DNA of 64,000 nt from Varroa destructor (Eukaryota; Arthropoda; Arachnida; Mesostigmata; Varroidae): positions 32,609,341 to 32,673,340 of the forward strand of contig NW_019211456.1 in the NCBI RefSeq assembly GCF_002443255.2. Direction: 5' to 3'. Below the pieces are notes generated by a model. It was not told where the DNA came from. It saw only the letters and a list, made by a program, of their open reading frames with translations, and made no database searches. Every line of letters starts with the position of its first letter. Within the stretch, counting starts at the first letter, position 1. Positions 39,554 through 52,400 of this stretch are shown here, piece after piece. Position numbers and translations under genes: made by a program.

Positions 39554-40924
39554 TACACCTTGGCAACTCCATCGTGAAAGTACCGTCACAGGCGCCATAA
39601 TCAGCAATATCAGAGCGATGGACGACCACCGCAAGCATCGTTAGAAGCAGCCCTGGCAGCTCAGCAACGAAACAGCATTGTAATCACAATGGCGTCACTG
39701 TGACGAACGACAGATGTGACGATAGTCAAATCGCAGAAGACGTTCGTATTGCGAGAAGAAGACAGAAAAGGAAAATGCAGCTAGAGATTTATTCATATCC
39801 ATCCATCCATCTGCCTGTCGGTCCATCGATTTATGTGACTTCATCAGTCGGCGAGTATAATCGTTTCATTCGACTTAGTCGAGAATGAGCAGTAAGATGG
39901 TGGTAACGTTGCGGCTAGAACAGTGCGTTGTACATTTGACTATGGTCGTCTATTGACATCGCTGATCTTTACGTCCACTGTTGTACTTCTGGACGGGAAT
40001 ATCATCGTGTACATTGAGCACCGTCTTGCACGCAACCTATCTACGGATTAAGGGTTCCAGTAGCCATATATGTACAAGTTAAAATGAATTTAATGATTTT
40101 TTTTGCCTTACATATACGCATATCTAAGATGCCATTACGTCTTTACACTAGGGACCTTCCCGTGGCAAAAAAAGCAACTTGGGGAGATATCCATCCGTGT
40201 GCGTTGTTATTGTTGTTTTCTTGAACTAGATTTTCAGAAACTGTACTAGTTGCGGTTGCGGTAAGAGCACGGTGATGGACGGTATCTGTTTGTTTATTTA
40301 TGTGTGGGGATGACGATGAGTTTAATAACTAGTGCTGGCCGGCCAGGGGTGGTTAGCCAAAGCTCCCAGGACAAATCCGGTGCGGTTAAGGCTGACAGCC
40401 ACGATAGCAAATAAGGTGAACTGAAGATATCGTGTCCAGCTATACACGCGCAATGAATCTTCGTACAATTGAAATAACGACAAGTCTACACTTACCCTTG
40501 TGAGGCACATTGTGTTATGGACTGAACAGTGCGTTTTCAGCTGGCTAAAACTCAAGCTACGCTGTATACTATTCGAACTTACATGGCTAAAAAGCGGATT
40601 TCGGAATCAAGCCCCACGTAGCTTCCCAGCCAGTGCATCTTAAGAACCAGTGTAGGATTCTGGATATTTGCTAACTATAGCAATGTTTCACTCGTAATAA
40701 ACTTACGCAGACCACTTTTTTTACGCTAACGAATACGCTCGCATCTATTTAAAACCTATACATATCTATTAATACAATGCTATTATGTTTAGTTATGATT
40801 CTCGTATTTGCTTCGACCTCAGTCACACCACCTACTTTATAGGTGGTATTCGCGTTGGACATCAGGGACTGTGAGGGAGTCCTCTATTGTGTTCAATAGT
40901 GGACATGGTTTATTGGCTAGCCAC

Positions 40925-40966
40925 ATCATCATCATCATCATCGTCGTCGTCGTCGTCGTCGTCGTC
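40925..40966. repeat. compound (ATC)6(GTC)8 microsatellite
   Basis: Six ATC units change cleanly to eight GTC units without a phase break, as if a single base change in one unit was later amplified. Confidence 0.95.
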
Positions 40967-42002
40967 GTGCGGTTCCTTCCAAATAACTGAATTATTCGAT
41001 ATCGAATCGTCACTGTTACCGCTGGCACCGCACCCAATGAACTGTGAGGTTACAACGCACCCCGTTTGCCACGTTCGACTCCCGACGTTCGACTGCCCCT
41101 CATCACACGTAATTAATCTATATGGATTGTAGTAGCATCATTATTATTAGCGATGTTCGAGAATCTGTTATAAATCTCATAACACTGATACGCAGAGTCA
41201 TTTCCCTCTGTATCCTTCACCGTTGTCATCGTTAGCTTCCGTCTTGTCCGTGCTCCTTCAGAAATCGCAGCACGCGGATTACCAACCGCGCTCCTATCCA
41301 GCAACTGTCGTTCTTACGGCTCCTGGCAACACGGACTCGAGTTCGATTTGCGCAACGTCACCGTTGTCGAAATAGTGACGGGATCAGTTGAGGCTCCTAT
41401 CTTCGCTACCGGTCTGCATCGATTTTAGTGACAACTACGCCAGCAGCCATTGACAGAGAACACGGGTAGTGCATATGAAGGGTGTTTTTGGTCGGAAGAT
41501 AAATATGAACAAATAGTATATCTTGTAGCTACATGCGAACATAAACTAGAGAACTTTTCACTGCCTAATTCAATGCGTTCGCGCTAGTCGAATTTTAAAT
41601 TAGATGGGGGTCGTTATCTGTCGTACCCGTTCTGCTTATATAAAGGTTATGTTTCTTCGCAGCAAAATTCGTTAGCTTCTAGAAATCTCAAACCATTCTG
41701 TATCCCCTAAACATAAGTTACATCATGGTTATGAAACCTGTATCCTTATGCGGGTCGGGTACACCTGATCGGGTACGAAACCGTCGCTGAACATTGAATG
41801 ATGCAAAACTAGAAGAGCCCCAAAAACGTAATCAACTACTATATCTCAACATATATGGATCTATTGCCGTCTTATGTTATGGCAAAAAGGGCTTTATCTG
41901 TGCCACATGCTTACCAGGGATACATTTAAACCTGCAAAAGGCCCGATCCGAACCAAGAGTCACGAACGCGATATCCTGCTTGATTTTCCCTCGTGACTTT
42001 AC

Positions 42003-42215
42003 GCGCACGTGTTGGAGTTTCAGAGACTCCTGTTTTTTCCACAACGCTTCGAGCTGCATTGGACCACTGCGTTTTGCACTGATGGACCACCTCGGGGTTG
42101 CCGACGCCGTCGCAGTTGCTGGTGTAGCCGCCTCGGCGGCTGTCGATGGCGCTTCCATCGTAGCCTTCGTCTCAGGGCGGGTTAAAGGTGATGATCCCGT
42201 CGTACTCATTTGGTC
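42003..42215 (-). CDS. candidate coding exon of unknown gene (71 codons)
   Basis: I do not recognise the product. On the minus strand a pyrimidine-rich stretch ending TTTGCAG (acceptor-like) is followed by GACCAAATGAGT, an ATG with A at -3, at 42209. The frame then runs without stops to CACGTGCGC, followed by GTAAAGT, a reasonable splice donor. The block is 213 bp and keeps phase at both edges. The peptide is Thr/Ala/Pro-rich at first (ATPATATASATPR) and then turns charged and helix-like (MQLEALWKKQESLKLQHVR), unlike the triplet-repeat noise elsewhere. The same frame is open beyond both edges (41877-42431), so a longer exon is possible. Partner exons were not found. It could be a chance open frame. 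Confidence 0.33.
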
Positions 42216-43201
42216 CTGCAAACGGGACGGAATGATGTCACTACAGCGACGAGCGACTGCTGCTGTTCTTTTTTTACTCCTACTTATACAAAGGAATGCA
42301 CCGGCACGCAAGGCAAGACGAGGCGTTGCTAACGTCGACGACCTGTATTGCTGATGGCAGCTCGCCCGCGATGCTGTTTTGGAACGGATGGTCGTTTGCC
42401 AAGCGATGCGGCACGTCGTATGGCCTGGCAAACACTTGGCCAGCGGGAACTGCTACGCTGCAGCGTTTGCTCGGCGTTCGTAGCTTATTGCGCTCTAGTA
42501 ACACACGATAAGCGTATGGATAAAAATAAAGTTTACTTTATTTTTTCTCATCATATTGTCGATTTTCTCTGTATTGTATATTGGAAAATCTGTAGCTCAA
42601 AACAGCGCGAAACGATGTCATTTCGAAAGGATTAAACGTTATATTTAATGTACAGCTGGTAAGGACTGTATGAGCCACATGTAAATGGAATCACCAGGAA
42701 TGGTATAGACACATTGTAAAAAAAAAAAGAACTTCCGTTATTCTATCAAACAGCAACCTGCAGCGAGCCAGCCATAAGATAGTACTTGCAAGTTACGTTA
42801 AGCCGGTAAGCTTAATTGAGCTCGGCGCGGTATTTGATGTGAATCTATTAAGTTTTCTAGCTTACTTGCAGCACTTCACATAAAATCAGTGTACGTACCT
42901 CGCTTAATATCACCATGTTATTAGTAATATATACAACTGGACAATGCTGTTCAGCGGCACACTTTCTCTCGCTCTTTATACTTCGTCATTCTGACCAATT
43001 TCCTTCGCGCGCTCTCTCTCTATCTCTCCCTCGCCGCGTGTCGATCTCTTATATTCATTCTCATCCCCGCCGAGCTGTCGGGCGGGATAGATAGAGTCCG
43101 AGTCCGTTGGGCGGATATTTCGACGATGAATAAGATCTAATTAAAAATTCAATAAAAATTTTCGTACCCAATGACTCATCAAGCTAGGCGGTTCTAGTAG
43201 T

Positions 43202-43222
43202 AGCAGCAGCAGCAGCAGCAGC
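43202..43222. repeat. (AGC)7 microsatellite
   Basis: Seven perfect AGC units followed by AAGCAAGC. Confidence 0.95.
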
Positions 43223-43651
43223 AAGCAAGCATAGATGTCTAGGCAGGCCGGAAAAAACGGGGCCTGGGGAACCAGACGGTAACGGCTAAGCGACCGACCG
43301 GCCGACCGACGCCGAAATGCAGCAGCGGCGATACCACGTACAACCGACGGCTGACTTAATCGTAGCAGTTGTCGTTGTATCACAGTGGCTGCTGGTATCG
43401 TTTCAGTGGCCGCAATGTCCGTAGTAGCTCTGTGTAGTTGATACTCCTGTTTCCATACTTGGTAACCTCCGACTGCGCCGTTACTACAAGCCCCGTTATG
43501 ATGATATCATTAATATTATAGCAGCAGCGGCAGCAGCGACAGTAAGGGCGGCGGTAGACGCGGCGGCAGTGATGATGTCTGCGGTGATGCTACTGCTGTT
43601 AGCGGTAGCTCAGAACTGCTGCTGCGACGGCAGACGGTCGTAGGGCAGTCA

Positions 43652-43674
43652 GCCCTATAAATATTGTATAGGGC
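43652..43674. promoter_or_regulatory. TATA-box-like sequence inside an 8-bp inverted repeat
   Basis: GCCCTATA (43652-43659) and TATAGGGC (43667-43674) flank a 7-base loop, and TATAAATA occurs at 43656-43663. A pyrimidine-rich stretch follows and a GA/CT-rich segment lies upstream near 43.0 kb. This could be a core promoter on the plus strand, but no coding exon was identified downstream. Confidence 0.2.
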
Positions 43675-46421
43675 CTTCTGTCTTTTTTCTTCTTTCTGTT
43701 AGTGCCCCGCACGTTTGGCCAAAAGAAACTGGCGAACACTTGCCTTCCCGTCTGTCCACTGATTCGTCTGTTAAGGACAGAGAGAAACCGCTCGCTGTTA
43801 TACTTCAGTCAGGCTGAGCGCCGAGGTCCGAAGGTTGGGTCACAGTAACGCTGCTGATTGTGAAGCAGCAGAACACGATGTATTTAAATGCTGCGTGTAA
43901 TAATACATACACTGTGTGTGAATGAGCAACGGGAAATATTGCAAACGATGGGGGAACAGCAAACGGCTACAAACAAAGCCTTACACATAAAGCAGAAAAC
44001 GTTCCCGTAGCGCTTTTTACTTTAAAAATCTCATTAACTGTTTCGGTGCTTGCACCAGCGGGTTATATATACAAGTATCACATAAAGTTCAGTGATGCTA
44101 CAAATAGGGCTGCGCTGGCAGGGCAGGGCAAGAAGGTTCCGAAATTTGTAGTTAGGATATAAAAAAAGGAAATAGTCCACCACTGATGACAACACAGCCT
44201 TCTTCAACAAAGCCGAACTCAAATATGTGCACTTGGTAGGATCATCACTAAACCTTGCGTGAGGCTAAAATGGATCAACGGCGTGATGTGAATCCCCGGA
44301 GAGGAAATAGTACTAAGTCAGGGGGTTTAGGGGTAGACCTTATATTACGCATAACCGCTGTTATTCCGATACGGTTCTTGCTGCTACGCTAGGTCTTGAC
44401 GATGAAAATTGCGTCATAACACGATCCGTAGAAAATGCAACATCGGTTAACGCATATATGAGTAGAATGTACGTTTCTTAGTTATTCTAGGTCGCTGTAG
44501 TTTTTGTGTCGTATGGAGTGCACCGGTGTTGTCATGAAACAGGTGCATCGAACAAATAGCTAATTAAATTACCCGTACGTATCACACTTCTGGCCATTTT
44601 GAAAACGCACTTAATTATCATATGATTGTTTACGAACAGGCGGTACAATTGGCTTGAGCAAGTTTTAAATAAGTAATCAATATATTGCTTTATGATTGTT
44701 TTTAGTCAAACTAAATGGATCGACTGGGTACATGTCACCAAATATTCCACAATGTGCGATTCACATCTCAGCAGTGATAGAGGGTTTTTCTCACACGAAG
44801 AGATGTAACAGAATATCAGCGGTCTTCAAACCCACGGAACGTATCAAAGGAGGCCCTAGTACTCATGAAAACAATACATTTTAGGCAAGGTTCAAAAAGC
44901 GTTCAGCTAACCGATGCGTCGTATCATTATACATGCATATACATACAAATATAGTATTTAGGTGCACATTTTTGCCTAATTACAATGCCGTTTTTACTAG
45001 ACTCTAACAATACTTTGAGCCATCTTTTAAAGCACGTCGGTCAAAAGAAAAACGTTTTAGAAATAACCAGAAGCCAAAGGAATTGAGTCACTCCTTTTAG
45101 AGTTAAAACAGCTTTCTTGACTAACTAGCAATTTGAAGGGGTTATGTCAGTTGTTGAGAGTCTCAGAATCATGAGCTTAGCAGACGATTTTCTAAGCCAA
45201 TGCACCATTAACTCGATCAAACGTATCCAATTTTCGAGGGTCGATACCCCCACGAAGAAAGTAAAGGTGCTCGTTAGTTTGAACAGAAATGCATTTGAGC
45301 GCTTTTTCCGTTACACTTTAAAAATAAGTTGGACTTGAATACGCGTATTCGCTGAAAAAGAAAAATTGTATTCAGATTCAATTTCGCATGAAGTATACTG
45401 TAGGCTACCAAGTAATGCGCCCTCTAACGTGTACGAATTGCGCAACTTAAACGATATATGTAACGTAAGAAGTACCTCCTTTACACTGTCGTCCGCGAGA
45501 ATTAGACTGCAATTCTTGACGTCGCTTACGCTTCTTTATACAACATGCTATAAAGTCTTCCGTCATTTTGGCCGCATGAATACTGTCGTACGTTGTCATC
45601 CTTGTGTCATTTTGCACAGGGGACGCTTCTTTCCCATATAGGATGATCGGCGAGGCAGTAGCAGATCTCGGGAACGGCCGCTGCTGGCCACCATGTCGTT
45701 GCCGCTCGCTGCTTGATGTCGCCTTGGCGATCCGATCGGCTAGTGGGTTTTCTGACTTCGTCGTAATTGTCGATCGCCACCGTTCTACTATCAATAGTAA
45801 CCCTCCCCCGAGTTCTAGGCCTAAGCAGTCTCAGTCATCGGCTTCTGCAGTCGGGCCCGTCAACGGGTGCGCTCGCGTTCGACTGCTCTCATGATTTTTC
45901 GCTCCTTTTCGAGTTCTCCATCGCTGCCGCTGTAGTCCTCAAATTGAACAGCGGCAAGAACAGCCACACCACCCGGCCCCTCGGCGTTTCGCCGTTCTTT
46001 CTCCGACTTCCCCTTCCCCATTTTTCTTTTTCGTTCTCTTTTAAAGCAGAAGCAGCAGCAACATCGGCGGCAGCAGCCGCTGCTTCTGCTTCTGCTACGC
46101 AGCCGTCTTCGTGCTCGTCCTCCTTCGTTTTCTTCCTCGTCCCCGTCGTCATCCCAGTCTTTCATTCGCTGCTGTCGCTAACCAAACTCGCTGCTGAATC
46201 CACGGGGATCTTCTTCTACCCGACCATTCCGGTCTTTTTCTTTTGGTCGCTTCTCGGTCTTCGTGCTTCTTTGTAGGTTCTTCTCTGCTGCTCTGAGTCG
46301 CTCCACCGATCGACGGTCGGTTGGTCGGTCGGTCGACGGCTTCGCCGGATCGCCTCTTCGTCGGGTCCGCCTCTAGCTGTGGTTTGGCTATGCTCGACTT
46401 GAATGTCTGTCTGTAGTAGTA

Positions 46422-46429
46422 TATAAATA
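46422..46429 (+). promoter_or_regulatory. TATA-box-like TATAAATA
   Basis: The motif lies in a GC-rich island at 45.6-47.6 kb. No initiator or coding exon could be tied to it, so this is weak. Confidence 0.12.
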
Positions 46430-46682
46430 TACTGTCGTAGTTACTGTGGGTTGCTAGGGCGTTGCGGCTGCCTGCCTGTCTACCTGCCGATTGCGTGGCT
46501 GCTGCCTTTATGCCTGCTCACCACTAGCGACAGTGACGAAGTTTGGGACGATGTCGGATCCAGCTCTGGATTCAGCCGGTTCTGGATTTACCCGAGCCAG
46601 TTGATGCCGGCTTATTCGCTCCTTTCTTGCCGTTGCCTCAGGTTGAGGTTCATACACACATCCAGAGACACATATAGATGTG

Positions 46683-46700
46683 TATATATATATATATATA
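46683..46700. repeat. (TA)9 microsatellite
   Basis: Nine TA units inside an otherwise GC-rich island. Confidence 0.95.
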
Positions 46701-47781
46701 CTGAACACACTTATAGCCGTCTGAGAGAGAAACAGGCAGGCAGGCGAAGCACGCAGTCGAGCCAGGTAGCGGAGTTGCTTTCCGCTGCTGTCTTGCTTAC
46801 GTCACAAACAGCATCACAGACGCACGCGTTGGTAGCTGTGGATTTTTTCTCACTAGATCCTGTTGCTGGTCCCGTGCTGGCAATGATGCCATGGCCACTG
46901 CTTGGTTCAGTTGAATCCGCCACTGCTGCTGCTGTCGCCTGTGCTGGCATTAATATAAGAGGAGAGAAAGCGGCGGGACCACGAATACGGGGCAGAGGCG
47001 TTCATTGTTCAGTTAACGCTGCGTTTGCTTCTTTTTCTTGGCCTGTGCCCCCTCCCTCTGTCGGTCAGCCGTGCGTTGCACTCGGCCATAGCCGGCAGAT
47101 AGAACTGCGTAAGGCTCACCAGCCGACGAGAGGGCAGCAGTAGCAGTAGCAACAGCAGGAGCGGCCTTAGGCGCAGGCACCGAGCGGAGCAAGAAAGGTA
47201 AGAAGCAAACAGTCCGTAGGAGCGGTCGAACAGAAAACAACAACGAAAATCATAAGAAAAAAAGACGATGAAAATTGTCTACTGCCAAAGCAGCGCTAGT
47301 GACCGGTGCTGTATCAGCAGCAATAGCATCGCACGAACATAGTTGCCGAAGTACCCATGTCGGCTGCACTGGCCGGAGCCGCCATCGTCACCTACTCAAA
47401 GTAGCAACGAAAAAACCGGACATAGTCGCGGAGTTCAACATTGAGAATTTCGGTTCAGCCATGGACAGATCAACGGATGGACGGACGGGCGAACGGACGA
47501 GCGGGCGGGCGGTCGAACAAGCGGGCGTTTCCCCGAACCAAGCGCCCCAGAGGGGCACCTCTTTCGGGCTCCTGTCTTGAGATCGACACCCGAACGTGGA
47601 GGTAGTGCCGTCCCTGTCTCCATTCACGGCTGCCTATATCAACGACTGAAGGACAAGAAAACGCGTCATCTACGAACTAAACCGAACGAAACTGACAACA
47701 AACGGAATTTCAAGCGGGATGACTAAGCCGATTCGATACTGTAGATAGAAACAACAATGGTAATTCATGATGCTGGGGCTA

Positions 47782-47799
47782 CTGCTGCTGCTGCTGCTG
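47782..47799. repeat. (CTG)6 microsatellite
   Basis: Six perfect CTG units. Confidence 0.95.
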
Positions 47800-48385
47800 G
47801 TGTTGAAATACCGCCATGAGTAGGATAGAATGGTGATCTTCCTACATAAAGGAAAAGTCCGAAAGCAGCGGGAAGCTGTAAACGATCACATAACGGTAGA
47901 TACGCTGATAAAATCTATGTCAAATGATGGGACAAGGCGGCAGCAGTAAATAACAAAAGTGACTACGTACTTACCCTTAGATTTACCCTCACTAGAGTGC
48001 ACGATTTTGAACGTCCTATGATTGTAGGATTGTAAAACTTTCATCGCAGAGTTGCCCAGCTTTCCAGGCCGTCGGATCTCCAGATTAGGTCTATGGCAAA
48101 GTATTGATAAATAGGTTGAAATCTATATTCCCTGTTGTATCTCCAGGCAAAATCGATGACAAACGCTCGATACGGTAATTGGCCAAAGCTGCTGTTATCG
48201 CTGAGGCCATGGCCTGCGTAAAATTATTGTAGAGAGTTTCTGTGAGAGTGGGTGCGAATTTTAATGATAAATTTATATAGGAAGCATATCTAAAAAGTTT
48301 TGTGTATATAACTCTAGTAGATAAAGCGGATCACAATGGCTACGTGCTATACCATCACATATTCGAGCCGCTATCATCATTCCTG

Positions 48386-48406
48386 ATATATATATATATA
48401 TATATT
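48386..48406. repeat. (AT)10 microsatellite
   Basis: Ten AT units running into a T tract. Confidence 0.95.
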
Positions 48407-49176
48407 TTTTAACAAATTTATATTTATCGACACTGTACATAGGTAAGGTAACCTGTACATTTGGGAAATACTAAAAATGTTTTAGTCCAACGCCATTTTG
48501 TTAAAATAACTTCCACGGATGCATTAGTCCCTTAACTCTACATTTTGAATTTTGTTTAAGCAATTTGCTTAGACAATAACGGCAAATAAAACAAATCAGA
48601 GTACTAAAAGGTGATGTAATGATAGTAAAAAGGTTTCACAAACTCTTTATTTAGTAATCCTGTATTAACCCTGGATCATTATCGACTTTAAAATTCCGTT
48701 GAAGTTTTCTAAGAACTGAACGATGAGAGTAAAATTCACTTGCACGACTTTTCCCTCTATAGTGGCAACGAAAGGGAAAATAAAACTCTGAAAAACAGAA
48801 CCGGCAGTTCAGGGAAGCCAGTTCCTTTGCGCCGTTTACTCCTAGACTGTACTGGACTTCTATACTGAAGTGTTTGTTTCACATCGTCCCTTTGCCTTCA
48901 AATTCCTCTACACTAGACTGTGCTCACCCGCTCCTTCACCCCACCTGTCTCTTCTGGCTCTAAGCTATACCCCAAGCTCCCCCACACCTCCAACACCCCC
49001 TTCAGTCTCCTCTCATTCCCCTTCCTCCAGCCTAGAAAGCCTCTCTTCTCCGATGTAGACAGGCCTTCTCTAGGTACCTCCAACCTACAGCCCAGGCCTC
49101 AAACAGCACAATAATGGCCATTGATGCGCCACCGGGACACCGGCCAAGCGAACAAGAGAGAGAAGGTAAGAGGTAG

Positions 49177-49194
49177 AGATAGATAGATAGATAG
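49177..49194. repeat. (AGAT)4.5 microsatellite
   Basis: Four and a half AGAT units. Confidence 0.9.
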
Positions 49195-49399
49195 CCCGAC
49201 AAGTAAAATATAGAGAAACCTACCGGGACGACCCAGTACGGCTGAACATTCTGCTGGGCCTGTGGCGACACCCCAGAACTAGCAGACAAGCAGGGCCACC
49301 AATAACAGCCACTATCCGCAGAGCAAAAGCATGCCAATAGTAGCGACGGCGCCGTCGCCTCATTGGGTGGTTTAGTTCTTCTGTCTGAGCATTCTGCTG

Positions 49400-49400
<1 letters not shown>

Positions 49401-49438
<38 letters not shown>
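49401..49438. repeat. compound (CA)10(TA)9 microsatellite
   Basis: Ten CA units followed directly by nine TA units. Confidence 0.95.
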
Positions 49439-49439
<1 letters not shown>

Positions 49440-52400
49440 TACCGCCGGCATCTTTTTCCTACCAGCGTCTATGCACAAAAGCGAGCACCAACTGCTGAAC
49501 GGCCATACCATGATAGCCACCGCTGAACTCCGCTAGCGGTTGTTTTGCGACGCAGTCTAGCCTACTGCTGTGAGCAATTTGTGAGCGCAACTTTCCTGGT
49601 TCTGCAGACAGACGCCTTGAAACAAGCGACCCTACCTGGACTCTGGTCTATAGGTGGTTAGCTTGCAAGCCAGCTAAGCGGCTGTTCAGGCCCGGCGCCT
49701 GCAGGTCTATCCACACAGTATCGCCAGGCCCAAGCAGCTCTACCAGCAGCAGAGCTACCACCAACAGCAGCTGTACCAGCAACGACGGAGTATTAGAGAA
49801 AAAGTGCGCCCGCAGCGCCCTTACTAGCATTATTGCCGCTACCACTACTTGCGCGTCTGCGACTGAGGACCTTTGCTGCCGAAGGAAGTGGTTCTGCGCC
49901 AAGTATTCCACGCCTCGTCGCGCGCAAACGCCGATGGCAGAGAACCAGTTTGACAGCGTTGTAGCCCACACGGTCCGGCCGCTCCGCCCCAAATAGTTGA
50001 GCGATAGGTCGGACCGTAGTACTGAAAACGCCAGCCCCCAATATGTGTTGCAGTAGGCTTGTAAGCAAGACAAGACAAAAACGGTTAGTCGACAGGAAGT
50101 ACAGCAATGAGCAGCAGCTAGTAAGAACAAGCCATAGCATATAGGAAACGAGATAACGCAACGCAATGCAATTCTTCTGAGGGATACTTAGAGAAAGAAA
50201 CCAACAATAGCAAGTTCACGTTTCGCTGCGATTGCATAAGATAACGATGATAACCCACAAAATCGTTTCATAAACAAGGTATTTCCATATTCTCGAAGCC
50301 AAGGCTTTTAAAAAGGGCAAAGTAGAACGGTGGACATGTTTATGGCATAGTTGGTGATTCGCAGTTAAAAACACGCGTTATTTGTGGGGTAGGCGGTACC
50401 GCTGGAAAGCTCGGATTTTGCGACGAGTTCGTCGAATATCGCCGTTTGTTGTCGCCGTTGTCGTCACGAAAACCAATCAATGCTTGCGATCGGTGCTCTG
50501 ACGCTTATGAAATAGGCTACCGCGCCGAACGATGAATCCTGGTTCACTTACTTGCTTGCTGGCTGGTTGATCGGCCGCTTCGTTTTTGGCGGACGAGGGG
50601 TCGTGGCTGGCAGTGCTGGTGCCTCACTCTTGGCGTAGTTAGCTCCGAGCTGAGTCTCCAGGTGGGGATCAGCCGGCCTGCCCGTTGTTCATTCGACCGT
50701 CGATCGGTTGATCAGTCGGAATCCACATCTGACCCAGAACCAGAATAAAGCTGCTGGTGAATCTCCGACCAGTGACTACTACATAGTCAACACATTGCTT
50801 TACCGTATTTCGTCTTTTACCTAAGAATAGAGCGTATTATCACATACATGGCTACATATTTCAAGATGATTCGAAAACTATCAAGCTGAACCATGTATGG
50901 AAATTCGCTGAATCCGGCATTCGTTTTTAGGATATTAAAACGAGGTCGTTCGAAGTTTTCAATAATTCTAATTTTTAGTACTCGCTCTAAGCCAAATGTG
51001 AATCGTTAGCGTACGAGCTTGGATCTCTGGTTCGTAATTAACATTGTTACTACTGCTACCCCCGATATCCTGAGACATGTTGGTTGACAAATGGCACATA
51101 AACTACAGTCAAAGCAGTTCGTAACTTTCAAGTTATCGATCTAGTAACTTCCGATTACCCAGTAGTCTTAGAAGGGACAGGCTGTCACTGTTATATAAAC
51201 AAGCAGCCATCTTCTCTTTCCGATTCGCATGAGCTATTAAAACCATCTAAGTTCGCTGAATCGAAATAGTATCGCAAAATCTGCATTAAACTGCATTTAG
51301 ATTCTGGGCGCATGCAGCTTTACAAAGAAACTTCGACGTCATAAGGCCCTCGGTGTGTTCGCGACACGACCGCATTCGAGGTACGACCATTCCCTGAGTC
51401 GGCAGGCGACAAACCAGCTTGTTGCTCCGTCGTCTCCCGACTAAGACCACAGTGACGATCGGCAATCTTTTGCTATCAGCAATGTAGACAGCCGCCATTC
51501 AATGTGGAAGTGGTTAGCAAGTGTCGCGTTACTTTGCCCCGTACCCGTCCAATCGTTCGTCTGCCACCTAGAATCGGAACGAGTTCAAAGCCGGAGTCAT
51601 GTCTGTTGTTGCGGCCAGCACGTACGCTGAGAGCGAATAGAAGTAAATGGGGGCGTGCGTCATCATAACTGAGCTTTGCCTCCAGCTAGACCTCCATGTT
51701 TTTGTTTGCTTATATACATCCGCAAGTCATCGTATGGGGTAGCTTGTCGCACGTCGCGCTGCTCTTCTAAGAGCAGATTCATGAAAATGAAGATCGAGAC
51801 GAGTGTGTCTGCATATGGAGCATTCGTTGCGGAGAAATTTTACTGATTAGGGATATGATTCCACTGGATTAATATCATAGAGTCATTGTTCAACACGTGT
51901 TTCTGTCTCCGTTGTTCCGCCTATGAGTGAAATCGAGCTAATCGAGGGAATCAAGTTCATATGTGCCAGTTGACACTGTTAAATTTCTTAACTATACCTA
52001 CGCCCATGGCAAAAATCAAAGTACCGTGCTTCTTCCCCATAAAGCTGAACATCCATCAATCGTAACGAAACAGGCCGCGGTAAGACATTCAACAAGGCCA
52101 GCTTAGCAGTGTATATATTGTGCTTGGACCCCCGCGGCTTCTGAGCGTGATTTTCATGGCCACCGCGTTGAGTTGTTCGTCCGTTCTCACGCATCTCCAG
52201 TCTGTTGCTTCTGCTGCCGACGCTGTCCAGCATCACTATCGTCAGCGTTGTGTCAATCACCTCAGCTATATAGGCACATGCAGTCAGACCACATCAGGGG
52301 TCCGTATCGTACCATAACTAAACTGGAAGGGACCGATTATCCAAAAAGTGGCAGCACTAGCACCGGGAAGGTCTAGCACTTTGTTCATCTCGAATTCACC

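Larger units (their letters stand above)
33201..41876. other. long non-coding stretch
   Basis: It contains the CCTAA-motif cluster at 36.4-36.5 kb, the (TA)22, CAG and ATC/GTC repeats, a (TTC)5 run (37343-37357), and a 7-bp inverted repeat TAGGAAC/GTTCCTA (35860-35882). No gene was recognised. Confidence 0.5.
42432..45600. other. possible promoter-like GC-rich segment, then AT-rich DNA
   Basis: Around 42.98-43.1 kb a CTCTCTCTC stretch (GAGA-factor-like) precedes the AGC repeat and the TATA-like hairpin. From 43.9 to 45.6 kb only short frames were seen. Confidence 0.35.
45601..47640. other. GC-rich island with overlapping open frames
   Basis: On the plus strand TCATTTTGCACAG looks like a splice acceptor before an open frame to 45894. 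An ideal-context ATG at 45693 (GCCACCATGT) gives only seven codons. The frames at 45767-46276 and 46451-47143 start at TTG, and the second reads through the (TA)9. I call no gene here, but it is a plausible 5' end of an unlocated one. Confidence 0.35.

Noticed and set aside
46451..47143. 230-codon plus-strand frame with a hydrophobic start
   Set aside because: Begins with TTG, reads through a TA microsatellite as YIYIY, and has no family resemblance.
49648..50166. 172-codon minus-strand frame resembling a secreted or membrane protein
   Set aside because: Starts at TTG, and two other frames are open across the same region.
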